From Schistocerca nitens (Eukaryota > Arthropoda > Insecta > Orthoptera > Acrididae), in the NCBI RefSeq assembly GCF_023898315.1, contig NC_064619.1:347830650-347894649 (forward strand): 64,000 nucleotides of DNA, read 5' to 3'. Below the pieces are notes generated by a model. The model had not been told where the DNA came from. It worked only from the letters and a program-made list of their open reading frames with translations, and searched no databases. How positions within the stretch are numbered: the first letter of the stretch is position 1; each line of letters begins with the position of its first letter. Below, in pieces: positions 34,955 to 44,861 of this stretch. Made by a program: the position numbers and the translations under genes.

Positions 34955-35463
34955 ATTGAAAGAAAACAGCCCTCGGTCACTATTTTTAACGAATTAACTG
35001 GGTTTCAACACTGTTACGAGTGTCTTCCTCAGAATTTAAATCAAACAATGGTCTACAAAATGGTCACAGAAACTTATGATACAGAGTATAAGTACAGAAT
35101 CATCGTGAAAGACTGGCAGTACTTATATGTCATTTATAACATAATAAATATGCCAAAAGGGCATATGTCAGAAAGATATTTAAGATAAAAAAATTGTGGT
35201 GGCGTGCTACTAAGGGCTGCTCGTTACTTGCGCGGTTACAGGTTGCAAACGGACTAAGGTGCTTGCGTTAACAAATGCGGCCAGGTGAACATGGCATTGC
35301 AACGAGCCCGCCATCTAGTAGCCGTAGATACAATTAGGCTACTTCACATTGAAATATAGGCAGAAATGATTATAAATGAACAGTATTTGGTACATAATGG
35401 AAAGCAGTGTTGAAACCCAGTTAATTCGTTAAAAATAATGACCGAGGGCTGTATTCTTTCAAT
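34955..35463. mobile_element. MITE with 59-bp terminal inverted repeats
   Basis: The left end 34955-35013 and the reverse complement of 35405-35463 agree except for two positions; both contain ACAGCCCTCGGTCA and GAATTAACTGGGTTTCAACA. The internal 390 bp has no coding potential. Target duplication not resolved. Superfamily unknown. Confidence 0.85.
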
Positions 35464-38279
35464 TGTAACTATTCACAGTCTCTGAACGTGCAGCCATGTA
35501 CAAAATTTGAAAACACTATGGTTTATTCACATAAAAGTATTCAACAAAGATTTCTTAGTCCTTGTAAACGTATATCGAAGTGCTCCTTACCTACTTACAT
35601 GATAGCCTTTCGGGCCTATAACTTTATGCTATACTCGGCTGCAGAATTTCTCTTTCCCCTCGTTTGTACTGAACCGTTAGAAACACCGGAGGAAGTGCAG
35701 TCCCATAGACGACGGCACGCGCAGCATCTCGACGACTTCTCCAGTGCTCATATTGAATAAACTGTGTAAGCGACTGTTTATAGCATGAAAATTCTGCCTT
35801 CGTCACTTGTTTGACTTTGTCTGCCCGTGTCTTGTTTCTAATCCATTACATATGGTTTAACGTGCCGTCGACAACTGGACCATCTGGACCATTTTATATG
35901 AAACTTTTCTACACAACATGTATGTCTGACGTTGTGTCAACTGTTGCAGGCGATCAGAATTGTTGCATTGCTCTTAGTAACCAGGTTCGTCAAGATCTTT
36001 GTGAATATCTGTAATGATTATTTATTTCGACAGATCAGTGCTGTTATCATCAGATCTTGTTAGATATTAAGAGACGTTTATGACCTTTAAAAATTTGCAA
36101 GCCACAGAGTGATGTTGAATCATTTTACGCTGTTTCTTGACACATTTCATTGTAAAATAAAGCATCATCACTATATATCTAGGAGATTTATAAAGATCAT
36201 GATCTTCTGTTGATAGGTTTCGATGATTATAGCACACATCTGTTGAAACCGATTATAAATAAAAAGATTTACAAGAAATTTGGTGGAGCTGGTTTTTAAG
36301 AATAGACTTAATATTCTTGTATTCACAGGGCACCGGGTGGCTTAAATTGAAAACAAGTTTTCCAGCGTGGATCGGTTTCGCATTGACTCATTAACATTTC
36401 CACTTAAATCCGCTGCTTTACGATAGTTACAACACACACTGGACCTCTGTGAGTACCTGTACTTTAATTGTAACCACCTGCTACCTCTTGTTTCATGTTG
36501 CTTAATGATCAATAAAGCTACTTTTCAACTAGTTATAAGTATTTCTTCAGGAATGAAATGAAAATGATTATTTATTGGTGTTAGGTATTGGCCTCTAGAC
36601 AGTGTCGCTGCCTTTGAATCAGTTTTTCGCCGCAGATTTTATGGCTGATGTCTACTCTTACATTACACCATTGATAACTACCTGCAAAGGTCTGCGTCCT
36701 TGGCTGGCTGTTCACGATAAGAGGGAGCATTGATCGCTATTGTTAGGTGTCAGATGATTCCGAAACTGCCCTGTAACCTGTTTCATAACCAACTACACAG
36801 ATACCAATAGTCGATTCAAATTACTAATGCTGGACGAAAACTGCAAGCAATATTCACTGCTTACAATGATTCCATTTCTAATTATTTCCATATCTCTTTT
36901 TCTCTTGGTAAAGTGAGGATGTCTTCTTATTTCGACAGCCTTGGTGCATTTTGCTGGTTTACGAAAGAAAAGTTGACTAAGGGGATTGGACTAGTTGTAA
37001 AGTTGTTTTCTGCTGAAAGCTGTTGTCCACGCGAGTAGAGTAGTGGGGGAGAGTCCGCGGTCCCAGCCCAGCAGGAGTGTCAGAGAGGCCAGGCAATGTT
37101 CCAAGAAACTGCACTGTGCAAGAAGTGCAATTAATCCGTTACAGCTACAATAACATACTGAAGGGTAAGAGAAAACTGAAGCCTACAACGTGTGAGAACA
37201 GTCATTAAGCCCAGGTTGAGACCAGCAGGCATGTTTGTTCTAATTCTAATAACAGGTTTTCTAGTTGGCTCAAGGTAATTATTGTGATAGTTGGGGCGAG
37301 TCTACACGTATACATGCGTGGACGGCTTTAAGTTGATCATCTCTGAAATCTGGCATATAGTGGCAGAAATTTTCTGTCTTCTTTCCTGCACCATTTTAGA
37401 GAAGACCTTATTGATTGGTTATCTGCAAGATTGGGAAACTGTTTGGCTTCATTATTAAATTATCATTGGTCAGAACTCGTATGATTGTTTTACATTTGGC
37501 TGGCTTTATCCTGATACTGGGAGAACCACGTAAGTTTAGTAGAGGACGATTGCTTCAGGGAAGCTGCCTTCAACACATTTGCGTCGAGGCGGCCATAGAA
37601 CACATCTGCGTCGAGGCAGCAGCAGAAGATACTCGCTCTACGGTGTTCAGAGAACTCAACATGGAGCACAATACAGAGGCAAGGTGGAAATTCGAATCTT
37701 CACCCATTACTGCATCCGTCTTCTACCCTCGTACAACTTGAAAGTGGTAAGCTTGCGCCGTCGATGCAGCCACCGAGGATTGGCGAGCGCAAAGTCAATT
37801 AATTTTCATCAGGACTTATTTTTGCAAATCAAATTTTCACATCCAACCAATTACACGCATTATGCGTTTTGGGGAGAGTATCGGTGTTCGTCCACGCTCT
37901 TTATAGAGCTTTATTTAAATCACTAACCTTTTCCTCAATCATTGGCCATATTCGCGTATCATATTTTACCGTGTTCTTTCATATGTCTGCGATCCATTGT
38001 CCACCTGTTAATGTTTGTATTCTTGACTCTGTGAGAAAATCATTTATCCGTCGTTTGGCAATAAACCAGAAAGCTACTTTAACCATTAGTTTCCTTTCGC
38101 AGTTTGATGTGTCCGTTCATTAATATGTCTCTGATAACTGGTACCCCTACTTTCAACTGTCGTATTCCACCTTAACAGGGGAACAAAGTTAATAAGATTA
38201 ATGGCAAGATTCAGTGTTGACACTGTTCGAGATAGTTTGGCTGCCTCAGTACTCAAGTGTTTCTTTTGGACGTTATCTC
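35464..38279. other. No gene recognised
   Basis: About 2.8 kb. Open frames up to 115 codons, none recognisable. A two-unit repeat of about 27 bp (CTGCGTCGAGGC type) lies at 37574-37626. Confidence 0.5.
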
Positions 38280-38733
38280 GCGTCTCAACAATGAGACGAT
38301 AATAGAATATGTTTCTCAAAGGACCGACTTTAATTTAATGATCTATAAATAATGCAATTCAGTATAGACCAACAGTTGCGACATGCAGGAAACCAAGATT
38401 GAGAACGGCTATAGTCTGCGTATATTGCACGCCGCATTGCGGCGTATTGGATTTTCTGCAATATTTACTACTCAGGTTATCTCGTGGAGCTCATCTTCGT
38501 GTTTGTTCAGTTAATTTCTGCTACACCAGGCTCTTGAGTAGGCTGACGGGCGTCATTAAACAGAAACCCATCAGACTACCGTATTTTTTGCTAAAATATA
38601 CATCGTACAGCAGGAAAAATTTTCTGTGTAAATATATCAGAGGGTTTTGGCCCTTAATAGAAAATCATTTAACGAAAGAACGGCAACAGCGAACGATCAT
38701 TCATCTCCGAACAGTCCTCTACCAACCTCCGTG
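38280..38733. repeat. Duplicated segment, copy 1 left part
   Basis: Resembles 56365-56820 in the same orientation. Shared landmarks include CAATGAGA with AATAGAAT, then GCGACATG, then GATCATTC/GATCGTTC and CCAACCTC before the insertion site. Clearly diverged. Continues at 41023 after the palindromic element. Whether it once held host exons is unknown. Confidence 0.7.
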
Positions 38734-38918
38734 TTTATTATATGTGATATATGAAGACGGTATCTGTTCTTTCGGACAGCTTTCGGACAGCTGAGGTGTC
38801 CGAAAGAACAGATACCATCGGTGACGATGCAGCTCTCTTAGAATGAAATGATAATTAAATCAAGACCCTAAGCTCTCGACAGGCGTTGATATACATCAAC
38901 GGGGACAGTTGAAAATGT

Positions 38919-38996
38919 GTGCCCCGACCGCGACTCGAAACCGGGGTCTCCTGCTTATGTGGCAGATGCTCTATCCATCTGAGCCACCGAGGGCAC
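38919..38996 (-). repeat. tRNA-like stretch in left arm
   Basis: Minus strand GTGCCCT...GGTGGCTCAGATGGATAGAG...GGTTTCGAGTC...GGGGCAC. It has a 7-bp acceptor-like pairing and A and B boxes. Because it lies inside a repeated palindromic element and has no U33-type anticodon loop that I can place, I treat it as tRNA-derived and not as a functional gene. Confidence 0.6.
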
Positions 38997-39249
38997 AGAG
39001 AATAGGGCGACTGCAGGGATTTATCCCTAGCACGCTCCCCGTGAGACCCACATTCCCAAGCTAATGTCCACACACTACATTGGTAGAGGCCCTGTCAATT
39101 ACAGTCATTACTCGCGGCAGACAATCTTATCGAGTCCCGTAAGAGTTCGGGCAATGCGTGTGCATCCAGCACAGAAGAAGAACGTCAATGGCCGGTTAGC
39201 CTTAACTATGTATGAAAGTCCGAAAGAGCAGATACCATCTTCATATATA

Positions 39250-40671
39250 CACTCCTGGAAATGGAAAAAAGAACACATTGACACCGGTGTGTTAGACACA
39301 CCATACTTGCTCCGGACACTGCGAGAGGGCTGTACAAGCCATGATCACACGCACGGCACAGCGGACACACCAGGAACCGCGGTGTTGGCCGTCGAATGGC
39401 GCTAGCTGCGCAGCATTTGTGCACCGCCGCCGTCAGTGTCAGCCAGTTTGCCGTGGCATACGGAGCTCCATCGCAGTCTTTAACACTGGTAGCATGCCAC
39501 GGCAGCGTGGACGTGAACCGTATGTGCAGTTGACGGACTTTGAGCGAGGGCGTATAGTGGGCATGCGGAAGGCCGGGTGGACGTACCGCCGAATTGCTCA
39601 ACACGTGGGGCGTGAGGTCTCCACAGTACATCGATGTTGTCGCCAGTGGTCGGCGGAAGGTGCACGTGCCCGTCGACCTGGGACCGGACCGCAGCGACGC
39701 ACGGATGCACGCCAAGACCGTAGGATCCTACGCAGTGCCGTAGGGGACCGCACCGCCACTTCCCAGCAAATTAGGGACACTGTTGCTCCTGGGGTATCGA
39801 CGAGGACCATTCGCAACCGTCTCCATGTAGCTGGGCTACGGTCCCGCACACCGTTAGGCCGTCTTCCGCTCACGCCCCAACATCGTGCAGCCCGCCTCCA
39901 GTGGTGTCGCGATAGGCGTGAATGGAGGGACGAATGGAGACGTGTCGTCTTCAGCGATGAGAGTCGCTTCAGCCTTGGTGCCAATGATGGTCGTATGCGT
40001 GTTTGGCGCCGTGCAGGTGAGCGCCACAATCAGGACTGCATACGACCGAGGCACACAGGGCCAACACCCGGCATCATGGTGTGGGGAGCGATCTCCTACA
40101 CTGGCCGTACACCACTGGTGATCGTCGAGGGGACACTGAATAGTGCACGGTACATCCAAACCGTCATCGAACCCATCGTTCTACCATTCCTAGACCGGCA
40201 AGGGAACTTGCTGTTCCAACAGGACAATGCACGTCCGCACGTATCCCGTGCCACCCAACGTGCTCTAGAAGGTGTAAGTCAACTACCCTGGCCAGCAAGA
40301 TCTCCGGATCTGTCCCCCATTGAGCATGTTTGGGACTGGATGAAGCGTCGTCTCACGCGGTCTGCACGTCCAGCACGAACGCTGGTCCAACTGAGGCGCC
40401 AGGTGGAAATGGCACGGCAAGTCGTTCCACAGGACTACATCCAGCATCTCTACGATCGTCTCCGTGGGAGAATAGCAGCCTGCATTGCTGCGAAAGGTGG
40501 ATATACACTGTACTAGTGCCGACATTGTGCATGCTCTGTTGGCTGTGTCTATGTGCCTGTGGTTCTGTCAGTGTGATCATGTGATGTATCTGACCCCAGG
40601 AATGTGTCAATAAAGTTTCCCCTTCCTGGGACAATGAATTCACGGTGTTCTTATTTCAATTTCCAGGAGTG
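39250..40671 (+). mobile_element. Tc1-like transposon, 1422 bp, apparently intact
   Basis: Terminal inverted repeats start CACTCCTGGAAATGGAAA on the left and CACTCCTGGAAATTGAAA on the right. TA duplications lie at 39248-39249 and 40672-40673. The single gene is open from end to end. A second copy lies at 59491-60893 in inverted orientation, and the two are very similar. Inserted in the loop of the palindromic element. Confidence 0.95.
39494..40516 (+). CDS. Tc1-like transposase, intact 340-residue frame
   Basis: The start is placed at ATG 39494 (MPRQRGREPY); the frame stays open upstream, but that part lies in the terminal region. Two N-terminal helix-turn-helix units (about residues 10-110: LTDFERGRIVGMRKAGWTYR, then RTIRNRLHVAGLRSRTPLGR) bind the transposon ends in this family. 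The catalytic triad is seen as FSDESRFSLG (Asp), FQQDNARPHVS (Asp) and RSPDLSPIEHVWD (Glu). I count 32 residues between the second Asp and the Glu, two fewer than the classic DD34E. The length of 340 is normal and no stop or frame change is seen, so an active enzyme is plausible. It cuts and pastes the element at TA sites in the nucleus. Confidence 0.92.
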   Translation: MPRQRGREPYVQLTDFERGRIVGMRKAGWTYRRIAQHVGREVSTVHRCCRQWSAEGARARRPGTGPQRRTDARQDRRILRSAVGDRTATSQQIRDTVAPGVSTRTIRNRLHVAGLRSRTPLGRLPLTPQHRAARLQWCRDRREWRDEWRRVVFSDESRFSLGANDGRMRVWRRAGERHNQDCIRPRHTGPTPGIMVWGAISYTGRTPLVIVEGTLNSARYIQTVIEPIVLPFLDRQGNLLFQQDNARPHVSRATQRALEGVSQLPWPARSPDLSPIEHVWDWMKRRLTRSARPARTLVQLRRQVEMARQVVPQDYIQHLYDRLRGRIAACIAAKGGYTLY

Positions 40672-40855
40672 TATTTAAGGCTAACCGGCTATTGACCGTC
40701 TTCTTCTGTGATGGATGCACACGCATTGCCCGAACTCTTACGGGACTCGGTAAGATTGCTGCCGCGAGTAATGAGTGTAATGGGCAAGGGTACTACGAAT
40801 GTAGAGTGTGGACATTAAGTTGGTAATGTGGATCTCACGGGGAGCCCTATTCTCT

Positions 40856-40933
40856 GTGCCATCGGTGGCTCAGATGGATAGAGTGTCTGTCATAAATGCA
40901 GGATATCCCGGATTCGAGTCCCTGTCAGGGCTC
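40856..40933 (+). repeat. tRNA-like stretch in right arm
   Basis: Inverted counterpart of 38919-38996: GGTGGCTCAGATGGATAGAG and B box GGATTCGAGTCC. More mutated acceptor end. tRNA-derived, not a gene. Confidence 0.6.
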
Positions 40934-41022
40934 CCATTTTCAACTGTCCCCGTTGATGTATATCAACGCCTGTCGAGAGCTTAGGGTCTTGATTGAATTG
41001 CCATTTCATCCCCATTTATTAT

Positions 41023-41205
41023 GTACATAAAGCGCAAAGTAAATGAAATTGATGATTAGGTGGCGAAGTGGTGGGTTGGATCAATAAAAGTCAACAAGAA
41101 TATTAAAACTACCTACATTGCATCTGCTCAGCTTGACTCCTAAGAACAAGAGACGCTATAACAGGAAGAAGACAAATGAAGTACACACTTATATAATCAT
41201 TTTGT
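41023..41205. repeat. Duplicated segment, copy 1 right part
   Basis: GTACATAAA, GATTAGG and CATCTGCTCAGCTTGA occur in the same order as at 56830-57035. Follows the palindromic element and completes copy 1. Confidence 0.7.
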
Positions 41206-42105
41206 TATAACTGGAAATATTTTGTTACTCAACTTCATTACAACGTTAATTAGCTGAGGAAAAACTAGAGAAATTAAAGAAGGAATAGATAATCAAGACC
41301 CCTTAGAATGCTTATTGTTATCGTGCTAACAGTAAGCATTACCAGCACTGAACTGCGGTAGTTGCTAGTTATCTTTCAACATAGCTTACTGATGTTATTT
41401 TTCAGTAAACAATTACACTTTTTAATACAAACTTTTTGTAAGAATGGTAAGTGTTTGAAAGGTGCTTTGGATAAGCACCTATATCACTAGTAAGTTAGTA
41501 GTTAAAAACTTTACAGTGCTCGATGAAATCTTAACAATTAATTAGTTTTCGTAACTCATTTAGTAAGTTAAGTCCTATTTTGGTTCAGATTGGTTTAGTC
41601 TAGATTGATGTGACGTCCATATCAAGTCATTACTGATCTGACATACTTCTGTCACTGCTTTAATAAGATGCTAAGTGGCGATAAAGGCCGAAACAGTGTC
41701 TTCAATAAAGATTCTTATTATAAGCACCTACTTGGTGCATCTGTTCTAATAATCATGTCGTTATCAGACTATATTATGCAGTTAAACCTCAAGAGGAAAA
41801 TTTGTAACTGGTATGGTCAAGCCACAAAATTGTCCTTTTGTCTGAATACTGTACAATGTACATTTGGAAGTCTAGCTGTTGAGAATAAAATGAAAGGAAT
41901 AATGCATCGACATCATCGAGATTTGAATGGTGGCTGGAGCATTATCGTAAAGTGGCGGCTGACTGAAGAGGACGTCTCGGGTTGGCCGTCGCCTCCATAG
42001 ACAGCTGAGGTGTGGATACAAAATCAGGAATGGCCCTCACGAAGGACAGATTCCTTTGCGCACCTCAAGTTGAATGTACTGATGTTCTTAAAGCCGCTCG
42101 TCAAG

Positions 42106-42107
<2 letters not shown>
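41206..42107. other. No recognised gene; one 110-codon open frame
   Basis: The frame 41668-42000 (MLSGDKGRNSVFNKDSYY start) has no motif I recognise. The sequence is otherwise AT-rich and unassigned. Confidence 0.4.

Positions 42108-42186
<79 letters not shown>
42108..42186. repeat. (AT)n microsatellite, about 79 bp
   Basis: Pure alternating AT of about 39 units. It directly precedes the 5' break of a non-LTR element and creates a meaningless Tyr-Ile repeat when translated. Confidence 0.98.
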
Positions 42187-42188
<2 letters not shown>

Positions 42189-43431
42189 TCACAGCTGCAA
42201 AATACTAACGCGAATTCTTTACAGACGAATGGAAAGACTGGTAGAAGCGGACCTCGGGGAAGATCAGTTTGGATTCCGTAGAAATGTTGGAACACGTGAG
42301 GCAATACTAACCTTACGACTTATCTTAGAAGAAAGATTAAGAAAAGGCAAAGCTACGTTTCTAGCCTTTGTAGACTTAGAGAAAGCTTTTGACAAAGTTA
42401 ACTGGAATACTCTCTTTCAAATTATGAAGGCGGCAGGGGTAAAATACAGGGAGCGAAAGGCTATTTACAATTTGTACAGAAACCAGACGGCAGTTATAAG
42501 AGTCGAGGGGCATGAAAGGGAAGCAGTGGTTGGGAAAGGAGTGAGACAGGGTTGCAGCCTCTCCCCAATGTTATTCAATCTGTATATTGAGCAAGCAGTA
42601 AAGGAAACAAAAGACAAATTCGGAGTAGGTATTAAAATTCATGGAGAAGAAGTAAAAACTTTGAGGTTCGCCGATGACATTGTAATTCTGTCAGAGACAG
42701 CAAAAGACTTGGAAGAGCAGTTGAACGGAATGGACAGTGTCTTGAAAGGAGGATATAAGATGAACATCAACAAAAGCAAAACGAGGATAATGGAATGTAG
42801 TCAAATTAAATCGGGTGATGCTGAGGGAATTAGATTAGGAAATGAGACACTTAAAGTAGTAAAGGAGTTTTGCTATTTAGGGAGCAAAATAACTTATGAT
42901 GGTCGAAGTAGAGAGGATATAAAATGTAGACTGGCAATGGCAAGGAAATCGTTCCTGAAGAAGAGAAATTTGTTAACATCAAGTATAGATTTAAGTGTCA
43001 GGAAGTCGTTTCTGAAAGTATTTGTATGGAGTGTAGCCATGTATGGATGTGAAACATGGACAATAACCAGTTTGGACAAGAAGAGAATAGAAGCTTTCGA
43101 AATGTGGTGCTACAGAAGAATGCTGAAGATAAGGTGGGTAGATCACGTAACTAATGAGGAGGTATTGAATAGGATTGGGGAGAAGAGAAGTTTGTGGCAC
43201 AACTTGACTAGAAGAAGGGATCGGTTGGTAGGACATGTTTTGAGGCATCAAGGGATCACAAATTTAGCATTGGAGGGCAGCGTGGAGAGTAAAAATCGTA
43301 GAGGGAGACCAAGAGATCAATACACTAAGCAGATTCAGAAGGATGTAGGTAGCAGTAGGTACTGGGAGATGAAGAAGCTTGCACAGGATAGAGTAGCATG
43401 GAGATCTGCATCAAACCAGTCTCAGGACTGA
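42187..43431 (+). pseudogene. Reverse transcriptase, N-terminally truncated but open
   Basis: About 414 codons without a stop, from SHSCKILTRILYRRM to TGA 43429-43431. RT motifs: QFGFRRNVGTREAI, FVDLEKAFDKVNW (first Asp), GVRQGCSLSPMLFNLYIEQ and LRFADDIVILSE (catalytic pair). After RT come YLGSKITYDGRSREDIKCRL, YGCETWTITSLDKKRIEAF and a C-terminal GHVLRHQGI region usual for this LINE type. The N-terminal endonuclease and RT fingers are missing, so the protein cannot retrotranspose. The clean frame suggests a recent 5'-truncated insertion. Confidence 0.88.
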
Positions 43432-43457
43432 AGACCACAACAACAACAACAACAACT
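42187..43457 (+). mobile_element. 5'-truncated non-LTR retrotransposon (different clade from N1-N3)
   Basis: Starts in the middle of the RT domain right after the (AT)n tract and ends in a (CAA)n tail at about 43436-43456. The body is RT plus C-terminal domain. A degenerate relative lies at 62.3-64 kb. The tail type and RT sequence separate it from the CR1/L2-like N elements. I think RTE-like or a related clade, without certainty. Confidence 0.85.
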
Positions 43458-44857
43458 GAACGGGCAGTGTTACAGTTACAGTAACGCTTTCTGTACGAGT
43501 GCTAATAAAAATCAACTACATATTTTAATTTAGTTAAAAGACTACAAGATGCTGTAACAAAATGGCAAAAGTGTTCTACCAAGTTTCTGTTGAGCTTGAA
43601 ACTAATGTGATTGCTTCCTTATTCTTTCTGTGTCACATATTACATGGACAAGTAAGATTCTGTGCATCTTAGTTTCACAGTTAAATCGATGTACGTATGA
43701 TACATAGCCTATGCAAAATACACTTGTACATCCTCATGGTATGCCACTAAGGCAGTAGTTTTTATTTAATGTAATCGCTACTGATCACATACAGCAGCAT
43801 GCAAAATTGTCATTTCCGGAGCTCACTAGTAACGATAAAAATCTATTTTTCATAGCAGCTCAAAAACAAATGTCTCTTCCAATTTAGTATAAACAAACAT
43901 TTACAAATAATCTCTTCATGTTAAACATACTGTCCCTTGTTTGGCCAAATTTCCATAATTTTAAATGTACCAAGTGAATCAGGATTCGCTCTGACCAGTT
44001 ATAAATTATTTACATTCTGCCTAGCTTTATTCTCAATTTTACAGTAAAGCTCTATGCTGTGAACGTCATAGAGGAACATTATGAACACTGAGAGGTTGCT
44101 AGCTTGCAGTGTACAATATTCAACATATTTAAACAAGAAACAATACTTACTGTGCTAACTGCATATAAATGAAATATACAAATGATGTTATGGGATCACA
44201 GAAATTTAATTACCAATAAGCAGAGGTGGGTGCTGTGTAGGAGCACCTCTAAACTCCATGAAACTTGACAACAGGGTTGTGAGCACACCTTCACTTATGC
44301 ACATTTTAAGGAGCTTTTGCGCATGCGCAACACTCGTGACGTAATTACCTAATGGGCCAAATACGTACGAATTTGATAAACAATGTGCACGATTCACTAT
44401 AATCACAGTTATCCCTTACCACTCAACTAGAAGTTTACGTCAGTGATACCAGATGGTAGCACACTGCGGCAGACTTTTATCCCCATTTGCCTTGCGTAAA
44501 TCGTGCTAGATGATAGCACACACCTCAGAAATGCTGGTTGACTCACTATACACTGTATTAAAATTAGACCGGACGTCAGTATATGTTAAAGCTGTACTGG
44601 CAGTAAACCTATTTTGTGGGTTTCTGAATGAGTTACAGCGTATTAAGTTGCGAATGTTATCATACAGTAATCCACTTGAGGAGCTGAGAATCATAACGGC
44701 CTGAAGCACATTTCTGTTGTTTGTGGGATTGTAATATTTATTCATGCTTCAGAAATTTTTTCATATTATGGTAAGTCAGGTTTATCTGTGCTCAAGGTCC
44801 ACACTGTATATATCAAATTTCACGAAAAGCTGTATCACTGGTTTCTCTCATATTTAC
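43458..44857. other. No gene seen
   Basis: AT-rich sequence with frames under 80 codons. Nothing recognised. Confidence 0.5.
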
Positions 44858-44861
44858 TTAA

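Larger units (their letters stand above)
38742..41014. mobile_element. Palindromic tRNA-bearing element, split by Tc1-like transposon
   Basis: Left arm about 38836-39209 and right arm about 40676-41013 are inverted copies: CAAGACCCTAAGCTCTCGAC on the left and GTCGAGAGCTTAGGGTCTTG on the right. The left edge has a hairpin of GGTATCTGTTCTTTCGGACA and its complement (38760-38821), and the same motif recurs at 39223-39240. Each arm carries a tRNA-like stretch. TTTATTAT at 38734-38741 and 41015-41022 is a likely 8-bp target duplication. The paralogous segment near 56830 lacks the insertion and serves as an empty site. Confidence 0.75.

Noticed and set aside
38919..38996. Candidate tRNA gene
   Set aside because: Lies in the arm of a repeated palindromic element, has an inverted partner at 40856-40933, and has no convincing anticodon loop.
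39206..39715. 169-codon minus-strand frame over the Tc1 element, with a counterpart at 60428-60901
   Set aside because: Antisense shadow of the transposase and the terminal region.
41668..42000. 110-codon open frame of unknown nature
   Set aside because: No motif, no paralogue in the window and no gene-like context; kept only as a note.
42010..42186. Open frame with a long Tyr-Ile repeat fused to the RT
   Set aside because: Produced by translating the (AT)n microsatellite; the coding part starts at 42187.
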